Source: Mesorhizobium sp. B2-4-15 (lineage in GTDB: Bacteria > Pseudomonadota > Alphaproteobacteria > Rhizobiales > Rhizobiaceae). From it: a stretch of 64,000 nucleotides of DNA. Of the stretch, positions 37,994-47,431 are shown piece by piece. Every line of letters starts with the position of its first letter. Positions within the stretch are counted from its first letter, which is position 1. The translations under genes and the position numbers were made by a program. The DNA is taken from NCBI RefSeq assembly GCF_006658505.1, contig NZ_VFUZ01000026.1, positions 1-64,000 on the forward strand, read 5' to 3'. The notes below the pieces were generated by a model. That model was not told the origin of the DNA. It ran no database searches and saw only the letters and a list, made by a program, of their open reading frames with translations.

Positions 37994-39805
37994 ATGGAAA
38001 ACAACCGGAACTTCTTCATCACCATCGCGCTGTCGGTGCTGATCCTGACTTTGTGGCAGGTTTTCTACATGAACCCGCGCGTCGAACAGCAGCGCGAGGC
38101 CGCCAAGGTCGAGCAGCAGCGCGTGGAAGAGCAGAAGAAGGCGGCCGAGGCCACCAATCCGGGGGCTGGAACCCCGGCGCCGGCGCCGGGCACCATTCCC
38201 AACGCGCCCGGCGGTGATGCCGTCACGGCTGCCAGCCGCGATCAGGCCCTGGCGGCTTCCAAGCGTGTCAAGATCGACACGCCGAGCCTGATGGGTTCGA
38301 TCAACCTGACCGGCGCACGCCTCGACGACCTCAGGCTCAAGCACTACACCGAAACCGTCGACAAGAATTCGCCCGAGATCGAGCTTCTCAACCCGCAGGC
38401 CCTGCCGACCGGCTATTTCGCCGAGATCGGTTTCGTCGGCAACGACAAGACGGGTACGGTACCGGGTGCGGACACTGTGTGGAGCGTGGACGGCAATCCG
38501 ACGCTGACCCCGTCGACGCCGGTGACGCTCACCTACACCAATGACAAGGGCCTGACCTTCAAGCGTACGGTATCCGTCGACAATGACTACATGTTCACCG
38601 TCTCGGACACGGTACAGAACTCGGGCAGCAGCGCGGTTTCGCTGTTCAACTACGGCCGCGTCACGCGCTATGACAAGCCGGCGGTCGCCAGCACCTACGT
38701 GCTGCATGAAGGCCTGATCGGCGTTACCGGAACCGAGGGTCTGGCGGAATACAAATACTCCAAGATCGAGTCGGACAAGCAGATCACGCCGGGCAAGTCG
38801 ACCGACGGCTGGCTCGGCATTACCGACAAATATTGGGCCGTCACCTTGGTACCGACCGAGAAACAGCCTTTCCAGCCGCGCTACGCCTATTTCGAGGATG
38901 GCCGCCACCGCTACCAGTCCGACTTCCTGACCGACCCGATCAATGTCGAGGCCGGCCAGTCCGCGACCGTCGAGACGGAAATCTTCGCCGGCGCCAAGGA
39001 AGTCGCCAAGATCAATGCCTATGAGGCGGACCGTCACATTCGCCAGTTCAACCTTGTGATCGACTGGGGCTGGTTCTACTTCATCACCAAGCCGATGTTC
39101 TGGCTGATCGACACGCTCTACAAATTCTTCGGCAATTTCGGCCTGGCGATCCTCGCCACCACCGTCATCGTCAAGGCCATTTTCTTCCCGCTCGCCAACA
39201 AGTCCTATGCGTCGATGGCGAACATGAAGAAGGTGCAGCCCAAGATGCTCGAGATCCGCGAGAAATACGCGGACGACAAGATGAAGCAGCAGCAGGCGAT
39301 GATGGAGCTCTACAAGACCGAGAAGATCAATCCGCTCGCCGGCTGCTGGCCGGTGGCGCTGCAGATCCCGGTCTTCTTCTCGCTCTACAAGGTGCTCTAC
39401 ATCACCATCGAGATGCGGCACGCGCCGTTCTTCGGCTGGATCCAGGATCTGGCGGCGCCCGATCCGACCTCGATCTTCAACCTGTTCGGCCTCGTTCCGG
39501 TCACCCTGCCGCATATGCTGATGATTGGCGTGTGGCCGCTGATCATGGGCATCACCATGTTCCTGCAGATGCGCATGAACCCGACGCCGCCGGATCCGAC
39601 GCAGGCCGCGATCTTCACCTGGATGCCTGTCATCTTCACCTTCATGATGGCGGGTTTCCCGGCCGGCCTCGTCATCTACTGGGCCTGGAACAACACGCTG
39701 TCGATCCTGCAGCAGGGCGTGATCATGAAACGCCAGGGCGCCAAGATCGAACTGTGGGACAATCTGATGGCCCTGTTCCGCAAGAAACCGTCGCCGGCGG
39801 AATAG
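37994..39805 (+). CDS. yidC: Membrane protein insertase YidC
   Basis: A 603-residue insertase that places proteins in the inner membrane, alone or with Sec. It has an N-terminal transmembrane anchor (about 7-22), a Pro/Ala-rich linker, a large periplasmic beta domain (about 90-330), then the conserved 60K core with five helices (from DWGWFYFITKPMFWLIDTLYKFFGNFGLA; CWPVALQIPVFFSLYKVLY; IYWAWNNTLSILQQGVIMKR). Length suits an alphaproteobacterial YidC. It follows rnpA by 14 bases. Confidence 0.97.
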   Translation: MENNRNFFITIALSVLILTLWQVFYMNPRVEQQREAAKVEQQRVEEQKKAAEATNPGAGTPAPAPGTIPNAPGGDAVTAASRDQALAASKRVKIDTPSLMGSINLTGARLDDLRLKHYTETVDKNSPEIELLNPQALPTGYFAEIGFVGNDKTGTVPGADTVWSVDGNPTLTPSTPVTLTYTNDKGLTFKRTVSVDNDYMFTVSDTVQNSGSSAVSLFNYGRVTRYDKPAVASTYVLHEGLIGVTGTEGLAEYKYSKIESDKQITPGKSTDGWLGITDKYWAVTLVPTEKQPFQPRYAYFEDGRHRYQSDFLTDPINVEAGQSATVETEIFAGAKEVAKINAYEADRHIRQFNLVIDWGWFYFITKPMFWLIDTLYKFFGNFGLAILATTVIVKAIFFPLANKSYASMANMKKVQPKMLEIREKYADDKMKQQQAMMELYKTEKINPLAGCWPVALQIPVFFSLYKVLYITIEMRHAPFFGWIQDLAAPDPTSIFNLFGLVPVTLPHMLMIGVWPLIMGITMFLQMRMNPTPPDPTQAAIFTWMPVIFTFMMAGFPAGLVIYWAWNNTLSILQQGVIMKRQGAKIELWDNLMALFRKKPSPAE

Positions 39806-40181
39806 AGGGCTTCTTCGGCAAAGAGCCCGCCCCGGTAAACCGAACCATAAAGTTGGGCGGTTTGGGCAAGAGCGGATTTGATGGCTGGGTCCTGTGTCCT
39901 GCAGGGCTCAGCCTTTCATTTCAGTGATGCAGCGCGCGATGCCGTGGCCCGGCACGCGATAGAGACCAGGGACCGAGCCGGCATCTTCGCCTACCTCATT
40001 GCCGCAAATCGAACCTCGCTGCTGCCGGATTGTCCGTATGGAACTTATCCTGCGTTCAAGAGTTCGCGCACAAGGCTTCCTAAAAGCTCCCGCGTGGGAG
40101 GATCAGGTCGACGCGCCCGTTAAATTCAAGGCAGTGCAGCGGATCGACCTCATCACATGCTACTTGCAGCGAGGCATTCCG
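39806..40181. other. Intergenic stretch without a recognised gene
   Basis: 376 bases. A weak hairpin (GGGCTTCTT with AAAGAGCCC) just after yidC may be its terminator. A short open frame at 39878-40123 has no recognised protein features and is not called. In many relatives engB follows yidC closely; here the interval marks the start of a 7-kb interruption. Confidence 0.5.
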
Positions 40182-40400
40182 ATGAGCAGCAACATTCATC
40201 CAAAGACACGCAAGGTCACCGACAAGGATTTGAAGCAGAATCCCGGAATTGGCGCCTCCAGGGGCACGATCAAAGGTGGCGATCTTCTCGACGAGGACGA
40301 GGAACTGGACGGCGAGAACACTTTTGAGGGAGATGTCGAAAACGACACCACACCGCAAGGCGGGGTCAATCCTCGTCAGACCGGGCGAACTAACGAATAG
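40182..40400 (+). CDS. Small acidic hypothetical protein
   Basis: A 72-residue hydrophilic, acidic protein (MSSNIHPKTRKVTDKDLKQN to the Thr/Asn-rich end). A DEDEELDGE cluster sits in the middle, and there is no hydrophobic core, so it may be disordered. GAGG lies about seven bases ahead of the ATG at 40182. It precedes the methyltransferase-esterase fusion by 147 bases; stress-related small acidic proteins of this style are common in rhizobia, but function is unknown. Confidence 0.6.
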   Translation: MSSNIHPKTRKVTDKDLKQNPGIGASRGTIKGGDLLDEDEELDGENTFEGDVENDTTPQGGVNPRQTGRTNE

Positions 40401-40547
40401 GAGCCGGCACGACCGGCGTCGAGCGTGCGGAGGAAGACCGGCAGCGATGGTCCGGGGCCGGAAGCCGGGAGAGCGGATACCGCGGAAAAGAGTTCGCTCG
40501 TCAATGACGTCACGTCGACCCGATCAACCGCCTGATTGGAGGCTGTC

Positions 40548-42521
40548 ATGCTGGATTTCGAGCACGCCAGGCATCGGATGGTGGAGGCGCACATCGCGCG
40601 CCGCGGTGTGCGTGACAAGCGGGTTCTGAATGCGGTGCGCCGGGTCGCGCGGGAGCAATTCGTCGACGAAGGTTTTGAGGAATTCGCCTATGAGGACAGC
40701 CCGCTGCCGATCGGCAGCGGACAGACGATCTCGCAACCCTTCATCGTGGCGAAAATGGCTGAGATGGCCGAAATCGAGGCTACCGATCGCGTGTTGGAAA
40801 TCGGCACCGGCTCGGGCTACGCGGCAGCCGTACTGGCCGAACTTGCTGAACACGTTTTCACCATCGAGCGGCACCGATCGCTCGCGCAACAGGCGGAGCG
40901 GCGGCTGAATGCCGCCGGTTACCGAAACATCGAGGTTAGGGTCGGCGACGGCACGAAAGGCTGGCAGGAAAAGGCACCCTTCGACGCTATCGTCGTCGCG
41001 GCCGCCGGCAAATCCATTCCCCTCGGCTTGCAGGAGCAGTTGGAGATCGGCGGCAGGCTGATCATTCCGGTCGGTGAAGACCCTTACTCCCAGCGGCTCG
41101 TTCGGCTCACGCGGATTGCGGCAAACAAGTTCGAGGAGGAGGACCTCGGCGGTGTCATGTTCGTGCCGTTGATCGGCGAGCATGGCGGGCAGGACGAAAG
41201 CCCGCGGTCGGCGCGCGAGGTACGCCCTCCTCCATTGCCGCGGCAAATCGCGCGGGCGGCCGAAGATCTGCCGCCGATCGACGATCCGGCCTTCGGCGCG
41301 ATGTTCGACCGGTTCGGCAGCCGGCGCGTCGTCTTGCTCGGGGAAGCCAGCCACGGCACTTCGGAATTTTATCGCGCGCGCGCGGCGGTCACCCAACGCC
41401 TCCTCCAGCGACACGGGTTCACCATCGTGGCCGTCGAGGCGGACTGGCCGGATGCGGCGCAGATCAATCGATATGTTCGCGCAGAGGACCGGCAGTCGGA
41501 TGCGCAGCCGCCTTTCCAGCGCTTCCCGACCTGGATGTGGCGCAACACCGAGGTGGCCGCATTCATCGGCTGGCTGCGTGAACACAACCGGGATGTGTCC
41601 GATCATGCGCGGAAAGCAGGCTTCTACGGGCTGGATCTCTATAATATGAGCGGCTCGATCGCCACGGTGCTTGCCTACCTGGAAAAGGTTGATCCCGAAG
41701 CGGCCGCCGTCGCGCGCGAGCGCTATGGCTGTCTGATGCCTTGGCAGAACGAGCCCACCACCTACGGACGCGCGGCGCTGCGGCCGGGCTACAGAACCTG
41801 CGAAGAGGCCGTGGTGCGGCAGTGCATGGATCTGTTCGAACGATCGATGGCTGAGGGCGACGGCGATCTCCTCGACGCCAAGCAGAGCGCACGTCTGGTC
41901 GCATCGGCCGAGCGGTACTACCGCGTGATGTATTATGGTGGCGCCGAGACCTGGAATCTCCGCGATCGGCACATGTTCGAAACGCTCGATCAGCTTCTCG
42001 AAGCGCAAGGACCGGCTTCGAAGGCCGTGGTGTGGGCGCATAACTCGCATATCGGCGATGCGCGGCATACCGATATGGGCACTGTCCGCGACGAGCTCAA
42101 CATCGGCCAGCTCTGCCGGGAACGCTTCGGTGCCCGGGCGGCGCTGATCGGCTTCGGAACAGATACCGGTACTGTCGCCTGTGCCTCGGATTGGGACGGT
42201 GAGATGGAGGTGAAGGATGTGAAACCTTCGCTGCCGCACAGCTTCGAGCGGCTGTGTCACGACAGCGGCAAACCGTCGTTCCTGCTGGATTTTGGGCGCC
42301 ATGGCCAGCTCGGGGCCGATCTGGCGGCGCCGAGGCCGGAACGCTATATCGGCGTCATCTACCGGCCGGAGACTGAACGGCTCAGCCATTACATGGACTC
42401 GTCCGTTTCCCTCCAGTTCGATGCCTTCGTCTGGTTCGATCGAACGTCCGCGGTCACGCCGCTCGCCATGTCGGCCGACAGCACCGGCAAGGTACCGGAT
42501 ACATTCCCCTTCGGCATCTGA
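40548..42521 (+). CDS. Fusion: protein-L-isoaspartate methyltransferase + erythromycin esterase-like domain
   Basis: A 657-residue two-domain protein. Residues about 1-210 are protein-L-isoaspartyl O-methyltransferase (PCMT): SGQTISQPFIVAKM, the SAM-binding VLEIGTGSGYAAAVL (83-96) and DAIVVAAAGKSIP; this repairs damaged proteins. Residues about 225-655 match the erythromycin-esterase family (EreA/EreB/SucA): VVLLGEASHGTSEFYRAR (about 262-279), FTIVAVEADWPDA and VVWAHNSHIGDAR, holding the catalytic Glu/His set. The frame is continuous, so the fusion is real in this sequence. TGGAGG sets the ATG at 40548. Whether the second half degrades macrolides or another ester is unknown; its physiological role is an open question. 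Confidence 0.93.
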   Translation: MLDFEHARHRMVEAHIARRGVRDKRVLNAVRRVAREQFVDEGFEEFAYEDSPLPIGSGQTISQPFIVAKMAEMAEIEATDRVLEIGTGSGYAAAVLAELAEHVFTIERHRSLAQQAERRLNAAGYRNIEVRVGDGTKGWQEKAPFDAIVVAAAGKSIPLGLQEQLEIGGRLIIPVGEDPYSQRLVRLTRIAANKFEEEDLGGVMFVPLIGEHGGQDESPRSAREVRPPPLPRQIARAAEDLPPIDDPAFGAMFDRFGSRRVVLLGEASHGTSEFYRARAAVTQRLLQRHGFTIVAVEADWPDAAQINRYVRAEDRQSDAQPPFQRFPTWMWRNTEVAAFIGWLREHNRDVSDHARKAGFYGLDLYNMSGSIATVLAYLEKVDPEAAAVARERYGCLMPWQNEPTTYGRAALRPGYRTCEEAVVRQCMDLFERSMAEGDGDLLDAKQSARLVASAERYYRVMYYGGAETWNLRDRHMFETLDQLLEAQGPASKAVVWAHNSHIGDARHTDMGTVRDELNIGQLCRERFGARAALIGFGTDTGTVACASDWDGEMEVKDVKPSLPHSFERLCHDSGKPSFLLDFGRHGQLGADLAAPRPERYIGVIYRPETERLSHYMDSSVSLQFDAFVWFDRTSAVTPLAMSADSTGKVPDTFPFGI

Positions 42522-42796
42522 GGTCCGGATCTTCGTTCCAGTGCATTGGCGGGTCAGACGTCCTCAACCGCACGGCCTGTCGAGAAAGCCTGGTTCCGTC
42601 GGAGCTCTTTTGGGGGGCGGGCATCTGTTCCCGTGATCGGCGAAACTGAAAGCACCCGCGCGGCGTGACTGCTTGCGCGTTTCCAAAGGCTGTCAATTCC
42701 GATCAGCCCTCACCCGGTGGAAGACCCACATGCGCTTGCGGTTTCTTTTGAGGCGTCGCCGCGCGATACCCCGACGCAATCAGCCGGGTTCTGGCG

Positions 42797-44344
42797 TCAC
42801 TCCATGACGGCGCTGTGGTCGACCTTGGCCGGCGTCCCGGGCTTGCGCAGCAGGAGCACCAGCGGAATGGCGGCCAGCGACAGGATCATCATCAGCTTGA
42901 AGTCGTTCATGTAGCTGATGATCGTCGCCTGCAGCGTCACCACGCCGTCCAGCGCGGCGCGGCCGGCGGCGGTGTAGGGGTTCATCGCTTGCGCGATCGC
43001 CGGATTGCCGAACGCCTGGTTGAAGGGCGTCACATAGGTGGCGATGTTGGCATGGTTGATCTGCACGTTCTGCGTCAGCAGAGCGGTGACCACCGATATG
43101 CCGACGCTGGATCCGATGTTGCGTGACAGATTGTAGAGCCCGGTGCCTTCCGCGCGCCGTTCCGGCGCCAGCGTGGCGAAGGTGATGGTGGTCAGCGGCA
43201 CGAACAGGAAGCCCAGTCCGGCGCCCTGGATGAAGCCGGTGCTGACGATCGTCCATTGCGACACGTCGGGCGTCCAGCCGGTCATGTCATACATCGCCCA
43301 GGCGGTGATCAGCAGGCCGGTCAACAGCAGCCAGCGGGTGTCCACCTTGCCGACCAGCCGGCCGACGAGGAACATGCAGGCCATGGTGCCGAGGCCGCGT
43401 GGGCCCATGACGATGCCGGCCGTCACCACTGGATATCCCATCAGCGTCTGAAGGTAGGGCGTCATCAACGCCAGCGAGGCGAGATAGGTGATGCCGATGA
43501 TGAAGATGAAGACCATGCCGACGGCGAAATTCCGGTCGAGGAACAGCCTCGGGTTCACGAAGGTGTTGCGGCCGGTGAAGGTGTGGACCAGGAAAATGTA
43601 GAAAGCCGATGCGCAGATCAGGGACTCGACGATGATCTCGGACGATGAAAACCAGTTGAGCTGCTCGCCGCGGTCGAGAAACATCTGCAACGAGGCGATG
43701 GTGATGCTGAGCATGCCGAAGCCCAGCCAGTCCAGCCTTGCCTTGAAGTCCAGCTTCGTTTCCTGGACGAACATCGACACACCCGCGAAGGCCAGCGCCC
43801 CAATCGGCACGTTGATGTAGAACACCCAGCGCCAGCTGACATTTTCGGTCAGCCAGCCGCCGATGACCGGTCCCAGCACGGGTCCGACCATCACCGACAC
43901 GCCGAACAGCGCCATCGCCGAGCCGCGCTCTTCCACGCTGTAGATGTCGAGCAGGATGCTCTGCGACAGCGGCACCAGGGCCGCGCCGAACAGGCCTTGC
44001 AGCAGGCGGAAGCCGACGATCTGCGGCAGCGACTGCGCGAAACCGCACAGCACCGAGGCGACCACGAAGCCGGTGATCGAGGTCAAAAGGATGCGCTTGC
44101 GGCCGAAACGGTTGGCAAGGTAGCCCGAGGGCGGCGTCATGACCGCGGCCGCGACGATATAGGAGGTCAGCACCCAGTTGATCTGGTCGGCGCTCGCCGA
44201 AACGCTGCCCTGGATGTAGGGCAGCGCCACATTGGCGATGGTCGTGTCCAGCGCCTGCATGATGACGGCCAGGATCACGCAAGCCGTGATGGCGCCGCGA
44301 TTGGCGACCACCGGTGTGGCACCTGCCGCGGTCGCGCTGGTCAT
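42797..44344 (-). CDS. DHA2-family MFS drug exporter, EmrB-type
   Basis: A 515-residue, 14-helix major-facilitator exporter. Motif A-like GYLANRFGRKRILL, and ALDTTIANVALPYIQ and WRWVFYINVPIG in the expected places, mark the QacA/EmrB group. It works with the membrane-fusion protein encoded just upstream to expel drugs across both membranes. Its ATG overlaps the emrA-like stop by four bases. Confidence 0.94.
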   Translation of the reverse strand: MTSATAAGATPVVANRGAITACVILAVIMQALDTTIANVALPYIQGSVSASADQINWVLTSYIVAAAVMTPPSGYLANRFGRKRILLTSITGFVVASVLCGFAQSLPQIVGFRLLQGLFGAALVPLSQSILLDIYSVEERGSAMALFGVSVMVGPVLGPVIGGWLTENVSWRWVFYINVPIGALAFAGVSMFVQETKLDFKARLDWLGFGMLSITIASLQMFLDRGEQLNWFSSSEIIVESLICASAFYIFLVHTFTGRNTFVNPRLFLDRNFAVGMVFIFIIGITYLASLALMTPYLQTLMGYPVVTAGIVMGPRGLGTMACMFLVGRLVGKVDTRWLLLTGLLITAWAMYDMTGWTPDVSQWTIVSTGFIQGAGLGFLFVPLTTITFATLAPERRAEGTGLYNLSRNIGSSVGISVVTALLTQNVQINHANIATYVTPFNQAFGNPAIAQAMNPYTAAGRAALDGVVTLQATIISYMNDFKLMMILSLAAIPLVLLLRKPGTPAKVDHSAVME

Positions 44345-45636
44345 GACTTTTGTCCGAAGCTCTTGATAAGATTGGTGATGAAGTCCGGCAGGCCGCGCGC
44401 ATGGCCGGTATCGATGTCGACCACGACGCTCATGCCGCCCCGCAGCGGCGGTTTGCCCCCGATATCGTCCACGGTCACGCGCATCGGGATGCGCTGCACG
44501 ACCTTGACCCAGTTGCCGGTGGTGTTCTGGGCCGGCAGCAGCGAGAATGACGACGACGAGGCGGGGCTGATCGAGGCAACCGTGCCGTGCCACACGGCAC
44601 CCGGATAGGTGTCGACGCTGATCGTCGCCGTCTGTCCTGGCCGCACATAGGTCAGCTCGGTTTCCTTGGGCTCGGCCGCGATCCACAGATCGGTCGACGA
44701 GACCAGGCCGAAGGCCGGCTGCGAAGCCGGCAGATACTTGCCGACCTGAAGCGCATCGACATTGGTCACGATGCCGTCGAACGGCGCCTTGACGATGGCA
44801 TCGTCAAGGTTGCGCCGGGCGTCGTCCACGCCAGACTGGGCTTGGAGGTAGAAGGGGTTCTTCTCCACCGGCTGGTTGGCGTCGCCGCCAAGCTGGGCAA
44901 GGGTGGCCTGCGCCTGTGACTTGGCAACGGACACTTTCTGGCGCGCCGCGACGAGGTCGTGCTGGGCGCTGTCGAAAGACGCCTTGGAGGCGGTAGAGGT
45001 CTTGAGCAGATCCTGCTGGCGCTGGAAGGCGGCCTCGTAATAGGGAATGTCGGCCTCGGCCTGCTCGATCTGCGCCAGCGACTGCTGGTAGCTCGCCTGC
45101 AAGGTCAGCACCTGGTTGCGCACGGTCCCGAGCTGGGCCTGGGCGGCGGCGAGGGCGGTTTCGAAGGAGGCCGGCCGCAAGCGGAAGAGCACGTCACCCT
45201 TCTTCACAGCCTGGTTCTCGTGCACGTCTATTTCCCGCACGGTGCCGGAGACGTCGGTGGACACGCCAAGCGACTGGGCCTGGATATAGGCATTGTCGGT
45301 CGTCATGACCTGGCCGCCGGTGACATAGTAATAGCCGCCGACAATCAGCGCGACGGGCAGCAAGGCAAAGAGCACCGGCCGCGTCAGGCTGCGTCTCGGC
45401 TTGACCGGCCCGGGAGCGACAGCCGCGACCGGGGCCTGCCGTGGCTGCGGCTCCCTGGACGGGGCCTCGAGCGCCGCCGGCTCCAGGGCGACCGGCGCTT
45501 CCAGCTCGTCATTGTCGATGACGACGTTGGCGCGCCTCTGTTCGCGCTCGCTGTCCAGCCGGATGACCTGGTCGCCGGTTCTTTCGCCGACGCTTTCCTT
45601 GTCAGCAGGCCTCTTGGGTGATGTTGATTCAGCCAT
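44341..45636 (-). CDS. HlyD/EmrA-family periplasmic adaptor
   Basis: A 431-residue membrane-fusion protein: cytoplasmic N terminus, one transmembrane helix (about 89-107), lipoyl/barrel-sandwich halves (NAYIQAQSLGVSTDVSGTVREIDVHENQAVKKGDVLFRL; IVKAPFDGIVTNV) around a long coiled coil, and a beta-barrel end. It bridges the EmrB-type pump to an outer-membrane channel encoded elsewhere. Its start overlaps the end of the upstream marR gene by eight bases, so regulator, adaptor and pump form one operon. Confidence 0.94.
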   Translation of the reverse strand: MAESTSPKRPADKESVGERTGDQVIRLDSEREQRRANVVIDNDELEAPVALEPAALEAPSREPQPRQAPVAAVAPGPVKPRRSLTRPVLFALLPVALIVGGYYYVTGGQVMTTDNAYIQAQSLGVSTDVSGTVREIDVHENQAVKKGDVLFRLRPASFETALAAAQAQLGTVRNQVLTLQASYQQSLAQIEQAEADIPYYEAAFQRQQDLLKTSTASKASFDSAQHDLVAARQKVSVAKSQAQATLAQLGGDANQPVEKNPFYLQAQSGVDDARRNLDDAIVKAPFDGIVTNVDALQVGKYLPASQPAFGLVSSTDLWIAAEPKETELTYVRPGQTATISVDTYPGAVWHGTVASISPASSSSFSLLPAQNTTGNWVKVVQRIPMRVTVDDIGGKPPLRGGMSVVVDIDTGHARGLPDFITNLIKSFGQKS

Positions 45637-46092
45637 GTAATTTCTCCCGGTCGACGGCTGGCTGGGTGCAAGCCGCGAGCAGATTGGATTTGGTCAAGCT
45701 TAGGGTTTGCAGCAGATGCTGCCGTGCATCCGACGAAAGGCCGGCGAAGGCCTCGTCTCGTGTTTTCTGGCCGTTGCCGCGCATGAGCTCGAGCAGCGGG
45801 TGGGGCTGCGGCGTCAGATAAAACAGCCAGGCCCTGCGGTCGGTTGGATTGGGCTGGCGCTCGATGAAGCCCCGGGCTTCCCTCTTGTCCAGCAACCGGG
45901 CGGATGTGATCGGCATGATCTCGATGAGATCGGCGAGCTTGTTCTGGTAAATGCCTTCATGCAGCGAAGATAGGCCAGCACCTGCCATTGTGCCCGCGTC
46001 AGCCCCGATGCGCGCGAACGCTGCTCGAACCGCTTCCGTAGCAGACGCGCGACATCGTGCAGCACGAAGCTGATATTGGGCGAGGAGGACAT
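45629..46092 (-). pseudogene. MarR-family regulator with a frameshift
   Basis: The first frame (46092 down to about 45967) encodes the MarR N terminus MSSSPNISFVLHDVARLLRK...LTRAQWQVLAYL and then goes astray; a second frame continues SLHEGIYQNKLADLIEIMPITSARLLDKREARGFIERQPNPTDRRAWLFYLT, the rest of the winged helix and the C-terminal dimer helix, to 45629. One extra base near 45967, where AYL should run into SLHEG, would restore a 154-residue protein. So either one base was lost in this strain or it is a sequence error. As read, only a truncated 92-residue product is made. It is the presumed repressor of the adaptor-pump genes downstream. Confidence 0.85.
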
Positions 46093-46129
46093 GGAAGGAG
46101 ATCAGGGTCTGCCGGGAGCTTTTTCGTGA

Positions 46130-46150
46130 GCATGCTTATTATCATCATGC
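46130..46150. promoter_or_regulatory. Probable MarR operator
   Basis: GCATG (46130-46134) and CATGC (46146-46150) frame an AT-rich core, and TTAT...ATAA overlaps it; this is the size and style of a MarR site. It lies 38 bases upstream of the marR start. No experimental support. Confidence 0.45.
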
Positions 46151-46270
46151 ACATAATCCTGCTGGACGGCGCGTGCAAGACGGATTAAGCCGCGCGGAAG
46201 GAAAATTGCATGGGCCACGGCGCCCAAGAGGCGCCCAGGCGGCGAGAATTTTCCGGCAAGGATTTCGACG

Positions 46271-46585
46271 ATGGATTGGATCAGGATCGCAGCCGTGACG
46301 GCTCTCGTCGGGTGCCCGGGCGCGGCGGTGGCAAAGGAGGCGGTCAGCTGCGGCGGTGCCGCCATGCTGGGTGGCGCGCAGCTGAACTGCAGCCACGTCG
46401 AACCCAAGGCGCCCCAGCAATTCTGCACGTTTAGCTGGGATCTCCATACGACATCCGGCGACCAGAAAGTGGTCGAAGGCACCTTCATGCTGCCGCCCGG
46501 CGCCGCCAACGTCACCGTCTATCAGGGCAGTGGTTTCGACAGCGCGCTGTCCAATCCGATCGTGATCTGCCGCGGCAACAAATGA
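46271..46585 (+). CDS. Small secreted hypothetical protein
   Basis: A 104-residue protein with a signal peptide (MDWIRIAAVTALVGCPGAAVA, cleaved near AVA-KEA) and four cysteines in the mature part, enough for two disulfide bonds (CGGAAM, NCSHV, FCTFSW, VICRG). AAGGATTTCGACG precedes the ATG. No family recognised. It is divergent from marR and precedes engB by 163 bases. Confidence 0.7.
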   Translation: MDWIRIAAVTALVGCPGAAVAKEAVSCGGAAMLGGAQLNCSHVEPKAPQQFCTFSWDLHTTSGDQKVVEGTFMLPPGAANVTVYQGSGFDSALSNPIVICRGNK

Positions 46586-46748
46586 GCTTGTCCGCCAACG
46601 AAGACTCGCTCCCCCGTTTGGTGCTATAGGGCGGATCACGTTATTTTGACCGGCGCCTTCCGTTTCCGGATGCGCCGATCCGCCAATTCCCGGACGAACC
46701 GACATGGACGGACCGGGGCGCCGACATCTCTCTTCTGGAGGCAGCAGC

Positions 46749-47408
46749 TTGAACACTCAAAACAGCGCCGTGATCGGCACCGACCTGTTCACGCGCGGAT
46801 GGATCTTCATCCGCGGCGTGCCGGCGATGAAATTCCTGCCGCCGGAAGGCCCGCCGGAAATCGCCTTTGCCGGTCGCTCCAATGTCGGCAAGTCCTCGCT
46901 GATCAACGCCCTGGTCAACCAGAAGGGGCTGGCGCGCACCTCCAACACGCCCGGGCGAACGCAGGAGCTCAATTATTTCGTGCCGGACGGATTTTCGGGC
47001 GAGGGCGCCGACCTGCCGCCGATGGCGCTGGTCGACATGCCGGGCTACGGCTACGCCACCGCGCCCAAGGAGAAGGTCGACGAGTGGACGAAGCTGGTCT
47101 TCGATTACCTCAAGGGCCGTGTCACGCTGAAGCGGGTCTATGTGCTGATCGATGCCCGCCACGGCATCAAGGCCAAGGACGACGAGGTCCTGTCGCTGCT
47201 CGACAAGGCGGCGGTGTCCTACCAGATCGTGCTGACCAAGACCGACAAGATCAAGGCTGCCGGCGTGCCAAGGCTGATCGAGGAGACGCTGGCCAAGATC
47301 AAGAAGCGTCCGGCGGCCTTTCCGTTCGTGCTCGCGACATCATCGGAAAAGGGCGAAGGCCTTGAGGAATTGCAGGCCGCGATCGTGCTTGCGGCCAATG
47401 GCGGCTAG
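46749..47408 (+). CDS. engB: Ribosome biogenesis GTPase EngB (YsxC/YihA)
   Basis: A 219-residue GTPase needed for 50S assembly. G1 is AGRSNVGKSS, G2 includes NTPGRTQELNYF, G3 is VDMPGYGYA, G4 is TKTDKI and G5 is ATSSEKGEG. The probable start is TTG at 46749 with GGAGG about eight bases ahead; an ATG 45 bases upstream lacks such a site. In relatives engB usually follows yidC and precedes argB; here 7 kb and 8 kb intervene. Confidence 0.95.
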   Translation: MNTQNSAVIGTDLFTRGWIFIRGVPAMKFLPPEGPPEIAFAGRSNVGKSSLINALVNQKGLARTSNTPGRTQELNYFVPDGFSGEGADLPPMALVDMPGYGYATAPKEKVDEWTKLVFDYLKGRVTLKRVYVLIDARHGIKAKDDEVLSLLDKAAVSYQIVLTKTDKIKAAGVPRLIEETLAKIKKRPAAFPFVLATSSEKGEGLEELQAAIVLAANGG

Positions 47409-47431
47409 GGAACAGAGGTAAGGACCGGTGG

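Noticed and set aside
39878..40123. Possible small gene after yidC
   Set aside because: No ribosome binding site, no recognised motif and no protein-like pattern; treated as intergenic.
46704..46748. Longer EngB N terminus starting at the ATG at 46704
   Set aside because: The extra residues are not typical, and GGAGG lies directly before the TTG at 46749.
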